A stretch of 43,586 nt of DNA from Candidatus Nealsonbacteria bacterium (GCA_026396195.1 JAPLXH010000009.1:1-43586); one strand, 5' to 3'. Numbered from the stretch's first letter, positions 1-7,427 are shown. Notes: generated from the sequence alone by a model not told the origin. Numbers and translations are program-made.

Positions 1-1056
1 ATTTCCGCCGTTTTTGCGATAATAATAGATCTAATTGTCGCCTTATTTACCAAGTTGAAAAAAGGAGCTTTTTTTGAAGGATTTTTTATAGAAAAAATTT
101 TGCATATTTATAGTTCCGAGCTTGCTCAAAGAGCCATTAAGAGAGGAGTTCCTTCTCTATATGTTAATTTTACGGCTTTTGACAGAAGGTCCCACCGTTT
201 GGGTAAAAAAAATATTTTAACCAAACTGGCAATAAAAAACATAGACAGGGAGATTAAAAAAATTTACAATTTGGCGAATAAAAATAATTTGATAAATTAC
301 GATTTTTTTATTATTACCGACCACGGCCAAATAGAATCCCTGCCCTTTAAAGATTATTTCAAAAAAACCATTAAAGAAACAATAAAAAGCAATTTAAAAA
401 CAGAAGTTATAGACGGTAGCGACGCTGAAAAGGGAATAATTATCCATCAAGTTGAGGATCTTTTAAACGAAATTCGTTGGCTGAAAAGGATAAGCTGGTT
501 TTTAAGATTTGTTGCCAGAAGATATTATCACAGATATTGTCTTTCTTTTTTGCCGGGTCGCATTATTTTGATTTCTCACGGAGACGTAGTTCATCTTTAC
601 TTTAATATAAAAAAGAGTAGAATTTTCGGTGAAGAAATAGAGAAAATATATCCCGGGTTTCTGAAATTTCTTTTGGAACACAAGGGGATAGGATTGTTAG
701 TTTTTATTTCCAGAAGAGGAATTAAAATTTTAGGAAAAAGAGGGGAAATTTTAATAAAAGGAAATAAAGAGAAGCTGAGAGGAGAGGATCCCTTGTTCGG
801 AGTTTTTAACCGAAAACTTGTTTTAGAATCAATTAGAGAAGCGGCGGGAATGAAAAACGCAGGAGATTTGATAATTTTCAGCTCAAAAATAGAAAATAAT
901 CTTTTGAATTTCGTTCCTTACTTCAGTTGTCATGCTGGGATCGAGAAGGACGAGCAGGAAATTTTTATAATTTCGCCAAATTCATTTAAAATGAGTTCGA
1001 AAAACATTGAAAGTCCTAAAAAACTTTATCAGTTTTTCAGAAAATATTCAAAATAA
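1..1056 (+). CDS. Alkaline-phosphatase-superfamily membrane protein (5' truncated)
   Basis: The reading frame is open from base 1, so the N-terminus lies outside the window. The first ~20 residues are hydrophobic and end in a basic KLKKG stretch, which reads as the end of a membrane segment. The motif FTAFDRRSHRLG followed ~35 residues later by FFIITDHGQ fits the metal-binding Asp/His and Asp-His pairs of type I phosphodiesterase/nucleotide pyrophosphatase-like enzymes of the alkaline phosphatase superfamily. The catalytic Ser/Thr region is not in the window. The substrate cannot be told; an extracytoplasmic or membrane-associated hydrolase is inferred. The C-terminal half (after ~residue 180) I recognise only as part of this family's long tail. 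Confidence 0.6.
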   Translation: MSAVFAIIIDLIVALFTKLKKGAFFEGFFIEKILHIYSSELAQRAIKRGVPSLYVNFTAFDRRSHRLGKKNILTKLAIKNIDREIKKIYNLANKNNLINYDFFIITDHGQIESLPFKDYFKKTIKETIKSNLKTEVIDGSDAEKGIIIHQVEDLLNEIRWLKRISWFLRFVARRYYHRYCLSFLPGRIILISHGDVVHLYFNIKKSRIFGEEIEKIYPGFLKFLLEHKGIGLLVFISRRGIKILGKRGEILIKGNKEKLRGEDPLFGVFNRKLVLESIREAAGMKNAGDLIIFSSKIENNLLNFVPYFSCHAGIEKDEQEIFIISPNSFKMSSKNIESPKKLYQFFRKYSK

Positions 1057-1112
1057 AAAAATGAATCATTGCGGGGTCGCCTGCTCAGTCGCCTTAGAAT
1101 AAACAATTTCAT

Positions 1113-1183
1113 TGCGGGGTCGTCTAATGGTAGGACAACAGCCTTTGGAGCTGTCTATCTTGGTTCGAGTCCAAGCCCCGCAG
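1113..1183 (+). tRNA. tRNA-Gln (anticodon TTG)
   Basis: All four stems fold: acceptor 1113-1119 with 1176-1182, D-stem 1122-1125 with 1133-1136, anticodon stem 1138-1142 with 1150-1154, T-stem 1159-1163 with 1171-1175. The loop CTTTGGA gives anticodon TTG, reading CAA/CAG. The T-loop is TTCGAGT. The discriminator is G1183 and CCA is not encoded. It is the only tRNA I find in the window and it borders the accessory-looking stretch downstream. Confidence 0.95.
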
Positions 1184-1273
1184 CAGTCTAGTGTTCAATA
1201 TCGAGAGACCGAGACGTCTTGAGGTCGTGAATGCTTGTACCAGAGATAAGTTATAAATTAAAAAGTAAAATGT

Positions 1274-1864
1274 ATGTTATTTTGGCACCAATCTAGTCAA
1301 TTACCTTCTAAAAGTTTTACATGTGGTCATTGCGGAAATCCACTCGCTTCAAATGTGGGTTATTACAGAGGTCAGTATGAAGATGGTAGCGGGGGCATGA
1401 TTGAACACATATACATATGTCATCATTGTCATAAACCAACTTATTTTGGGAGTGGAAAACAAATACCAGGGATTCGTCCAGGTTCAGACGTTAATGGCAT
1501 AGATGATGCGGGAGTAGCTTCATTATATAACGAAGCAAGAGATTGTTTTTCAAAGAATGCCTTTACTGCTACTGTATTAAGTTGCCGTAAATTACTTATG
1601 CATATCGCTGTTGCTAAAGGTGACGCCCCTGGTAAAAATTTTATAGACTATGTTGAATATTTATCTTCAAAAGGTTATGTCCCTCCCGATGCGAAAACAT
1701 GGGTAGATCATATTCGCACTAAAGGCAATGAGGCTAATCATGAAATTGTTATTATGTCAGAAGAAGAAGCAAAAGATCTTATTGCTTTTTGCGAAATGCT
1801 TTTAAAGCTTGTCTACGAGTTTCCTTCTGTATCAAAAAAATATATAAAAAGTCCTATTACTTAA
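1274..1864 (+). CDS. DUF4145 domain protein with zinc ribbon
   Basis: The 196-residue product has two CxxC-type knuckles (CGHC near residue 18 and CHHC near residue 50), a likely zinc ribbon, followed by a helical region with ALYNEARDCF-like and KGNEANHE-like motifs typical of DUF4145. DUF4145 is found alone or attached to nuclease and defence proteins; its own activity is unknown. No strong Shine-Dalgarno precedes the ATG. The gene stands alone between tRNA-Gln and the first copy of a structured repeat, and its codon choice (fewer AAA/TTT runs) differs from the neighbouring housekeeping genes, so recent acquisition is plausible but unproven. Confidence 0.7.
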   Translation: MLFWHQSSQLPSKSFTCGHCGNPLASNVGYYRGQYEDGSGGMIEHIYICHHCHKPTYFGSGKQIPGIRPGSDVNGIDDAGVASLYNEARDCFSKNAFTATVLSCRKLLMHIAVAKGDAPGKNFIDYVEYLSSKGYVPPDAKTWVDHIRTKGNEANHEIVIMSEEEAKDLIAFCEMLLKLVYEFPSVSKKYIKSPIT

Positions 1865-1878
1865 TCATGCGAGAAGCC

Positions 1879-1987
1879 TGACTGAGAGGCATCAACGGGG
1901 AAGCCCGAAAATCGTTGAAATTCCCTTTAAAACCTTGGTTCTCTCGGCCGTAGCCTACGAGCGAGGCTAGACCGAGGATGCCAGCAG
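1879..1987 (+). repeat. Structured repeat, copy 1 (covarying stem/pseudoknot candidate)
   Basis: It matches 5397-5475 closely. Stem 1892-1897 (TCAACG) pairs with 1913-1918 (CGTTGA). The loop run GGGAA at 1898-1902 can pair with TTCCC at 1921-1925, giving a pseudoknot-like topology, or CGGG-GAAG-CCCG can form a local hairpin. It is followed by a second hairpin around 1941-1976 built from CTCGG/CCGAG and TAGCCT/AGGCTA. In the other copy the first stem is changed on both sides. Confidence 0.7.
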
Positions 1988-2017
1988 TTGACTTATGGTT
2001 TGTTTTTGTAATAAAAT
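1988..2017 (+). promoter_or_regulatory. Promoter of the cobalamin riboswitch operon
   Basis: TTGACT (1988-1993) and TAAAAT (2012-2017) are separated by 18 bp, directly after the structured repeat and about 25 bp before the riboswitch P1 stem. Confidence 0.55.
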
Positions 2018-2040
2018 TACAATAGATTTAAAAATAAATT

Positions 2041-2206
2041 ATTGCCATCGTCGCTTTTTTAAGCGATCCCTATTTATGGGGCAGAAAGTGGGGTCAGATT
2101 CCCCGGCTGTGCCGCAACGGTAATGTCCGCATTTTTGTCGGAATAAGCCCGAATATTGTTTGGCAATAAGCGTCCCGAGCAGGACAAATTGCGGATTTTT
2201 ATCTGT
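2041..2206 (+). promoter_or_regulatory. Cobalamin (B12) riboswitch
   Basis: A closing stem ATTGCCA (2041-2047)/TGGCAAT (2161-2167) encloses the diagnostic core: a GGGGTCAGATTCCCC-like arm, CGGCTGTGCCG, then GCAACGGTAA (2114-2123) and AAGCCCGAATA (2145-2155), close to the B12-box consensus. A short hairpin GTCC-CGAGCA-GGAC (2172-2185) after the aptamer is placed like the regulatory hairpin whose loop kisses L5 in this class. An intrinsic terminator follows at 2207-2235. Ligand class is from family knowledge. Transcription termination when cobalamin is bound is inferred from the layout. Confidence 0.85.
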
Positions 2207-2235
2207 AATCTTTCCTGTTTCGGGAAAGATTTTTT
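2207..2235 (+). terminator. Riboswitch expression-platform terminator
   Basis: AATCTTTCC (2207-2215) pairs with GGAAAGATT (2223-2231) across a 7-nt loop and is followed by a T run, ending 5 nt before the first ATG of the operon. It fits an OFF-switch terminator of the cobalamin riboswitch. Confidence 0.8.
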
Positions 2236-2239
2236 GTTT

Positions 2240-2788
2240 ATGAATAATTTTATAAGCGAAAATAAGAAATTATTAATTATTTTTTTTATTTTTTTAAATC
2301 TTGCAATTGCAAGTTATATTTACATAAATCAAAGTGCAGTAATTAAAAATCCGAATTATTCGCAAAGGCAAATACTAGATGGTCAGAATCAACTAAATAT
2401 AAGACAGGTTCAACAAGGAAGTGCGGTTTCAGAAGAAAATCTTAAAATATCCAAATCCACATCAACTTCATCCGAAACCGAATTATCAAGCGAGCGACAT
2501 ATCATATATGTCGGTGAAAAAAAATATGAAATTTCAGTTCCGGAAAAAAGCACAGTTTATGAATTGATGGACTTGCTTAAAGCGAGAGGTGATTTTAGTT
2601 TTCAAGGGAAAGATTTTTCAGGACTAGGTTTCTTTGTCGAGGAAATTAATGGAATAAAAAACAATCCCAGTGGAAAGACTTACTGGATCTACTACGTAAA
2701 TGATAAATCGGCTCAGGTCGGAATTTCTAATTATACTTTAAAACCAAACGATGTAATAAATTGGAAATATGAAAAACCTCAATTCTAA
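2240..2788 (+). CDS. Membrane-anchored DUF4430 (transcobalamin C-terminal-like) protein
   Basis: I start it at the ATG after the riboswitch terminator; longer frames would begin inside the aptamer. The 182-residue product has an N-terminal membrane anchor (about residues 10-28), a Ser/Thr-rich linker, and a C-terminal ~85-residue domain with YELMDLLKA, GLGFFVEEINGI and TYWIYYVND motifs. These are hallmarks of DUF4430, the beta domain of transcobalamin/intrinsic factor. It overlaps the next gene by 20 bp, so the two are co-transcribed and probably co-translated. Its position under a B12 riboswitch supports a role in cobalamin or corrinoid capture at the cell surface (inference); binding itself is not shown. 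Confidence 0.8.
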   Translation: MNNFISENKKLLIIFFIFLNLAIASYIYINQSAVIKNPNYSQRQILDGQNQLNIRQVQQGSAVSEENLKISKSTSTSSETELSSERHIIYVGEKKYEISVPEKSTVYELMDLLKARGDFSFQGKDFSGLGFFVEEINGIKNNPSGKTYWIYYVNDKSAQVGISNYTLKPNDVINWKYEKPQF

Positions 2789-5387
2789 AATTTTACTTTT
2801 TTTAATTTGTTTTGGTTTGTTCATGTTTGTCTCGCAAACCAAAGCTGAAGGAACAACTACAGTTCAATTAAAAGTTGTCGCCTTTGACCAAGTTTTGTTT
2901 AATAACGATTTTATAGTGAATTCTTGTCCTGACCAAGCAAGTAGCACAAATTACTCTTTAAACGCCTGGTGCGCCGTTGAGCAATTAATTTCCAGTCAGG
3001 GCTGGACCGCGACTTCAACTTGGTATCCATACGGCGTAATGCTAAACACTATAAATCAATACGAAGGAGGCTACAACAATTACTGGCTTTGGTTTAGCAA
3101 TTCTGAACCGGGCGAAACCGCGTTAAATCAACACCTACTTTCCGATGGCGAAAAACTACTGCTTTCTTTTGGAACAAGTCCGCTTAAGATAATAGCTTCC
3201 GCAACCTCGTCATATATTAATTCTACAACAACCTTAAATGTTTTATATTTTGACACTTCTTTCTGGCGATGGCAGCCGGCAACGGACAGCACTTTTTCAA
3301 TTAATGGCCAGGAAATTTCCAGCACAAGCGGGGCTTATGAATTATGGACTAATACCACCACGGCTTATGAAATTTTTGCAAAAGAAACAGGGTTTATTGA
3401 CAGCGAATTAATAACAATTAATCCTCAATTGCCGTCAGCAAATATTAATTTGCGGATTGAAACTGCAAGCTCGACTATATTCAACCAGAATCTTGCCGTT
3501 TTAGCTTGTGAAGAAAATGTCGGTAGCGGCACCTATAGTCTGAATGGCAGATGCGCCGTGTTACAATCTGGGCTTGCAAACCAATGGACGAGCTGGGGGA
3601 GTGATTTATTTTTAGATTCGATTGCAGATTATATAAATAATCAAAATAATAACGGAATTTATTGGAGCTGGTTTAAAAATCTTGATTACGGCCAAACGGC
3701 GCTAAACAAGTATATTTTAAGCGAAAATGAAGATTTGCTTCTTATTTACGGCATAAATCCTTTAAGGATTACAACCTCCACCACAACTCCGCTTTTAAAT
3801 AGCACAACTACTTTATATTTGGAGCAATTTGGCTATGACTCTGGCTGGAATCCTGTTTGGCAACCGTCCGCCAGTAGTACATTTTTAATCAATGGTCAGG
3901 AATTTTATTCTCAAGAGGGTATTGTACAACTACCCATTGCGACAACTAGCCCGTATTTGGTTTTAGGACGCAAGGCTGGATATTTAGACAGCTCGACTTT
4001 AACTCTGACTGGAATTTTTCAGAATGAAACCTCGAGCCAGCCGACTACTCCGGACAATCCAGTCGGCGGTTCTGGTAGTCCAAGTTTTAATACGAGCGAT
4101 GCGCCGACACACCATACCGTAGATATAAATAAAGCTATAAATTTTCTGATTTTAAATCAAAATAACGATGGTTCAATCGGTTCTTCGATTATTTATTCCG
4201 ATTGGGCTGCAATTGCTCTCTCTGCTTTTGGCAGCGGTGATGCACAAAATAAATTAAAAAATTATTTATCAGGAGCTGGGTATAATACCAATGGGAGTGT
4301 TACAGACCTCGAAAGAAGGGCGATGGCTCTGATGGCGCTTTCGGTTGATCCATACAGTGAAACCGCGACCGATTATATTTCAAAAATTGTTTTGGCTTTT
4401 GACGGAACACAAATTGGCGATTCCAGTCTTTTCAATGATGATATCTTTGCGTTATTTCCCTTATTAAAAGCCGGATATTCTGGTTCAGATCCGATTATTA
4501 GCGCAACCGTAAGATTTATCATTTCAAAACAAAGCGTAAACGGTTCGTGGGGCAATATTGATTTGATGGCAGCCGCCATACAAGCGCTTTCTCTTGCAAA
4601 AAAGACCGGAAATTTAGATACAGATATTGTAAATTCAATTAACCAATCCCTGCAGTCTGCGAAGAATTTCTTAAAAAATTTTCAAGGGGCAAATGGTGGT
4701 TTTAACAACGATACAATATCAACCTCATGGGCAGTTCAGGCGATCTTAGCTTTAGGCGAACAGGTTTTGGATTGGGAAAACAATGGAAACAACCCTTTTG
4801 ATTTTTTAACTTCTCGCCAAAATGGCGATGGTGGGTTTGAAGATACATCTGTTGCCGTAGATACCAGGATTTGGACTACTGCTTATGTTATTCCGGCCGC
4901 GCTGGGTAAAACCTGGGATGAAATAATGGGAAGTTTTCAAAAAAAAGTTCAAAATTCTCAAAGTCAAGATGACGATGTAAACAATTTATCTATCAGCACC
5001 AGTTCTGTTTCTGATTTATCCGCCTCCACCAGCTTAACTTTTGCTAATACCTCAATAAATGAAAATATATTGACAATTAAAAATGCGACCTCAGCGGAGT
5101 TAATTCTTGGAACATCAACGGCTCCCAATAAAATCCTACCGCAAATTACTGCTGAGCAAAATTTATCAGTCGGAGAATCAGTAAATTCTATACAACAAAA
5201 TGAGCCGAATAAAGAGAATGATTTAAAAAATCTTACTGCCCAAATAAGCAACAGTATTAACATTGACTATTCCTTAAGCGAAAAAACGATAAAAATAATA
5301 TTTTATTTCTCGGCTGGCGCCTCTTTCTTATTAGGGTTATATTTGACTATAAAATTTATAATGTCTCGTTTTATGTTAAAATCGTAA
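2769..5387 (+). CDS. Large surface protein: DUF4430-like repeats plus transcobalamin-type alpha/alpha barrel
   Basis: The 872-residue product has a signal peptide (residues ~5-26, ending QTKAEG) and two tandem ~200-residue units. Each unit holds a DUF4430-like module (YSLNAWCAVEQLI... and YSLNGRCAVLQSG..., then YWLWFSN/YWSWFKN and GETALNQ/GQTALNK) followed by a beta-rich STTTL module with an INGQE motif. From ~residue 450 comes an alpha/alpha-barrel region with prenyltransferase-like repeats (INFLILNQNNDGSIG, AKNFLKNFQGANGGF, FDFLTSRQNGDGGF). A Ser/Asn-rich linker and a C-terminal TM helix (~845-865) follow. Barrel plus DUF4430 is the architecture of animal transcobalamin, here in reversed order and membrane-anchored. 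B12 binding is inferred from fold and riboswitch control. No ABC or ECF B12 transporter is adjacent. Confidence 0.75.
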   Translation: MKNLNSKILLFLICFGLFMFVSQTKAEGTTTVQLKVVAFDQVLFNNDFIVNSCPDQASSTNYSLNAWCAVEQLISSQGWTATSTWYPYGVMLNTINQYEGGYNNYWLWFSNSEPGETALNQHLLSDGEKLLLSFGTSPLKIIASATSSYINSTTTLNVLYFDTSFWRWQPATDSTFSINGQEISSTSGAYELWTNTTTAYEIFAKETGFIDSELITINPQLPSANINLRIETASSTIFNQNLAVLACEENVGSGTYSLNGRCAVLQSGLANQWTSWGSDLFLDSIADYINNQNNNGIYWSWFKNLDYGQTALNKYILSENEDLLLIYGINPLRITTSTTTPLLNSTTTLYLEQFGYDSGWNPVWQPSASSTFLINGQEFYSQEGIVQLPIATTSPYLVLGRKAGYLDSSTLTLTGIFQNETSSQPTTPDNPVGGSGSPSFNTSDAPTHHTVDINKAINFLILNQNNDGSIGSSIIYSDWAAIALSAFGSGDAQNKLKNYLSGAGYNTNGSVTDLERRAMALMALSVDPYSETATDYISKIVLAFDGTQIGDSSLFNDDIFALFPLLKAGYSGSDPIISATVRFIISKQSVNGSWGNIDLMAAAIQALSLAKKTGNLDTDIVNSINQSLQSAKNFLKNFQGANGGFNNDTISTSWAVQAILALGEQVLDWENNGNNPFDFLTSRQNGDGGFEDTSVAVDTRIWTTAYVIPAALGKTWDEIMGSFQKKVQNSQSQDDDVNNLSISTSSVSDLSASTSLTFANTSINENILTIKNATSAELILGTSTAPNKILPQITAEQNLSVGESVNSIQQNEPNKENDLKNLTAQISNSINIDYSLSEKTIKIIFYFSAGASFLLGLYLTIKFIMSRFMLKS

Positions 5388-5396
5388 TATAGGCCT

Positions 5397-5475
5397 AGAC
5401 CGAGAGGCGTCAGTGGGGAAGTCCGAAAATCACTGAAATTCCCTTTAAAATCTCGGTACTAGACCGAGAATTCCA
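5397..5475 (+). repeat. Structured repeat, copy 2
   Basis: It is the second copy of the element at 1879-1987. Stem 5410-5415 (TCAGTG) pairs with 5431-5436 (CACTGA). GGGAA at 5416-5420 and TTCCC at 5439-5443 are unchanged. The second hairpin TCTCGGT-ACTAG-ACCGAGA is a perfect 7-bp stem. CTAGACCGAGA occurs at both ends of this copy. Confidence 0.7.
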
Positions 5476-5720
5476 GCACGAACAAAGTGAGTGATGCGGG
5501 TATGCGCCCGTCCGAAGCCCAAGGGGCGTAGGAGGGCCCCGCAGCTTTTTTCGCTCGTTTGTAAAATATATAAAAAAGAAAAAAGTACTGAGGAGCGAAG
5601 CGACGAATGTACCGCATTTTGCCCCGAGCGAGGCGTAGGCCGACGAGAGGCCATACTCGCGAGGAGGTACTGAGCGCAGCAGCGCGAACGTGCACTTCGA
5701 CTCGTAGTATCTAAAAATAA
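5476..5720. other. GC-rich non-coding patch with palindromic motifs
   Basis: This patch is far more GC-rich than its surroundings and made of short, partly self-complementary units (GAGCGAAGCGACGAA, CGAGCGAGGCGTAGGCCGACGAG, GCGCAGCAGCGCG). Open frames on both strands are short, overlapping and low-complexity in composition, so I see no gene here. It looks like a cluster of REP-like palindromes. Confidence 0.5.
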
Positions 5721-5783
5721 AAAATCGCCAATCAGACCTCGCCCTTAAGCGGGCTATGGCCGAGGGCGATTTTTTGATAGAAT
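5721..5783 (+). terminator. 63-bp terminator module, copy 1
   Basis: AAAATCGCC pairs with GGCGATTTT as the outer stem, with an inner CTCG-GCCC...GGGC-CGAG fold, then a T run and TTGATAGAAT, which resembles an extended -10 (TGn-TAGAAT). It is identical over 63 bp to 7365-7427. Confidence 0.7.
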
Positions 5784-5827
5784 AAAGAAGGTCAAAAATA
5801 TATATATAAAAAATTTAAATCTTAATT

Positions 5828-6067
5828 ATGAATCAACTTGATATTTTTAATGTTCTAAATGCATTAATAAGTATGCCTATGCGCGCTTTAAGAGGTGATC
5901 CTCTTGGCATTTTATTTGTCTTTTTTGCATGTTTATTAATATTTCTTATTTTTCGCGCTTTTTTACTTTGGTATTGGAAAATCAGTAGAATCGAAAAATT
6001 ATTAGAAGAAATAGCAGCTAATACAAAAAAAGAATCAAAATCGAAAGAAGAATTTCCTGGATTATAA
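5828..6067 (+). CDS. Small one-TM protein of unknown function
   Basis: The 79-residue product has a strongly hydrophobic segment (about residues 26-50, GILFVFFACLLIFLIFRAFL) followed by a charged, probably helical tail (KISRIEKLLEEIAANTKKESK). I do not recognise the family. It is a membrane-anchored coiled-coil-like miniprotein of a kind common in reduced genomes. No clear Shine-Dalgarno precedes it. It follows the 63-bp terminator module, whose TGATAGAAT may serve as its promoter. Confidence 0.55.
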   Translation: MNQLDIFNVLNALISMPMRALRGDPLGILFVFFACLLIFLIFRAFLLWYWKISRIEKLLEEIAANTKKESKSKEEFPGL

Positions 6068-6092
6068 AATAATTTATGTTAGATTTTAATTA

Positions 6093-6123
6093 AATAGGTT
6101 ATAACTTCATCCAAGCCTCGCAG
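6093..6123 (+). repeat. Degenerate tRNA-Gln 3'-end-like motif, copy a
   Basis: AATAGGTT followed by TCCAAGCCTCGCAG (6110-6123), which matches the T-stem/acceptor end of tRNA-Gln (1170-1183) at 13 of 14 positions. Confidence 0.45.
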
Positions 6124-6143
6124 TAAAAAATGAAATTTATATT

Positions 6144-6866
6144 ATGAAAAAATATTCGTCTGGCGGTGTTTTGCCCATATTAAAAACAGAGGACAATAAA
6201 CAATATATTGTTTTGGTAAAGAGATCAGATGACGCCAAAACTAATCCAGGATCTCATTCCGGATTTTTTGGATGGGCCGATAGCGATGAAGAAAGTTTAG
6301 ATCCTGAAGTGATCGCACATAGAGAACTTCTTGAAGAACTTTTTATTATTTCAAAAGATGGCAACAAGGCTTTCAATCTTATTTTCAAAAAAAACACAGA
6401 CTCGAAATATAAAATTAAAAAACCTAAAAACTATACGCAAAATTTAATAAAGGCATGGAGAAAAGAAAAAGGAATAGAAATAAAAGATGAAATAAAGATT
6501 CAATCAGTTATAAGAGAAGAAGACTTTAAGTCATTTGATTTTATAGATCTTAATGGCAAAACTAAAGTATACATTTTAAAATTTAATTTACCATTAGATA
6601 CCAATGATATATGTATATTCGACGGAGAAGCAAAAAAAGAGTTTACAGAGCCACCAGAAGATCTTTTAGATCGTGAAATCGACGTTTTTAATTTAGATGA
6701 ATTTAAAAATTGGTGGTGCGAAAATAGTAAAGGGTCTTTAAATGCTGAAATTTCTTTTAAGACAGGCAAACAAAAAATAATAAAAGGATTTATTGATAGA
6801 AAAAACAAAAACAAAATATCTCCAACTTTATTAATAATTCTTAATAAATGGTTAGGAGGTTGTTAG
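6144..6866 (+). CDS. Nudix-hydrolase-like protein
   Basis: The 240-residue product opens with SSGGVLPILK and KQYIVLVKR, typical of the first strands of a Nudix fold. It then has GWADSDEESLDPEVIAHRELLEELFII. The REL-x-EEL core of the Nudix box is intact, but the spacing between the Gly/Glu and REL elements is about three residues longer than the classical GX5EX7REUXEEXGU. The middle (residues 80-130) is lysine-rich. The C-terminal part has no motif I know. Hydrolysis of a nucleoside-diphosphate-linked substrate is the family expectation; the substrate cannot be assigned. It is a stand-alone gene in the accessory stretch after tRNA-Gln. Confidence 0.6.
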   Translation: MKKYSSGGVLPILKTEDNKQYIVLVKRSDDAKTNPGSHSGFFGWADSDEESLDPEVIAHRELLEELFIISKDGNKAFNLIFKKNTDSKYKIKKPKNYTQNLIKAWRKEKGIEIKDEIKIQSVIREEDFKSFDFIDLNGKTKVYILKFNLPLDTNDICIFDGEAKKEFTEPPEDLLDREIDVFNLDEFKNWWCENSKGSLNAEISFKTGKQKIIKGFIDRKNKNKISPTLLIILNKWLGGC

Positions 6867-6900
6867 ATTTTTAGTAAAAATATATTCGTTTGAATTTCCA

Positions 6901-6931
6901 AATAGGTTTTAATGTCGTCTAAGCCCAGCAG
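6901..6931 (+). repeat. Degenerate tRNA-Gln 3'-end-like motif, copy b
   Basis: AATAGGTT (6901-6908) followed by TCTAAGCCCAGCAG (6918-6931), matching the tRNA-Gln 3' end at 12 of 14 positions. A partial copy of the AAATCGCCAATCAG start of the 63-bp module follows at once. A third AATAGGTT is at 7329-7336, also just before the 63-bp module. Confidence 0.4.
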
Positions 6932-6965
6932 CAAAAATAAATCGCCAATCAGGCAGTTTTTTTGT

Positions 6966-6995
6966 TTGACAAATTAGGATTTAGTATGACATAAT
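6966..6995 (+). promoter_or_regulatory. Promoter for the small gene at 7065
   Basis: TTGACA (6966-6971), 18-bp spacer, CATAAT (6990-6995). Confidence 0.6.
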
Positions 6996-7064
6996 ATAAA
7001 AAAAGAAATAAGGAATTATTTTTTATAGTTTAGCAAATTAAAAAATTAAATATGGAGGTAAAAA

Positions 7065-7271
7065 ATGGTAGTAGTAGTTAGAGCTGATAAGGTTATGAAC
7101 ACGGTAGAAGCCATAAAAAATGATTTTAATGCAGAAGAAATATCGGAAATAATCAACGCCTTAATTCTAGATAAAAAAGTTCAAGAAGATATACATCAGG
7201 ATTTTATAGGAAAGGTCAGGTTGGTTGGGCTTTATAACTGGGTTAAAAATACAAAGATTAAATATTTTTAA
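7065..7271 (+). CDS. Small soluble protein of unknown function
   Basis: The 68-residue product begins after a clear Shine-Dalgarno GGAGG (7054-7058). It is rich in alternating hydrophobic and charged residues (AEEISEIINALILDKK) with no membrane segment, zinc knuckle or signal peptide. I do not recognise it. It is a monocistronic unit with its own promoter (6966-6995), a ~60-nt leader and its own terminator (7291-7313). The strong ribosome site suggests good expression. Confidence 0.65.
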   Translation: MVVVVRADKVMNTVEAIKNDFNAEEISEIINALILDKKVQEDIHQDFIGKVRLVGLYNWVKNTKIKYF

Positions 7272-7290
7272 AGAGGGAAAAAATAAAAAC

Positions 7291-7313
7291 GAGGTTAATT
7301 GACCTCTTTTTTG
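7291..7313 (+). terminator. Intrinsic terminator
   Basis: GAGGTT-AATT-GACCTC hairpin (last pair a wobble) followed by a T run. Confidence 0.75.
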
Positions 7314-7364
7314 TTTAATTCTTCATTGAATAGGTTCTAATAAAGCTCGGCAAGAGACCACTAT

Positions 7365-7427
7365 AAAATCGCCAATCAGACCTCGCCCTTAAGCGGGCTA
7401 TGGCCGAGGGCGATTTTTTGATAGAAT
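7365..7427 (+). terminator. 63-bp terminator module, copy 2
   Basis: Identical to 5721-5783. Its terminal TTGATAGAAT lies just upstream of the pyrD-pyrK fusion (ATG at 7440) and could provide its promoter -10. Confidence 0.65.

Noticed and set aside
1879-1987. Structured repeat considered as a hammerhead, twister, HDV-like or pistol ribozyme
   Set aside because: The catalytic core sequences of these classes are not present by eye; a covariance search would be needed to say more.
5445-5695. Several open frames on both strands in the GC-rich patch
   Set aside because: They overlap one another, have arginine/serine-rich low-complexity products from palindromic DNA, no ribosome site, and no recognisable domain.
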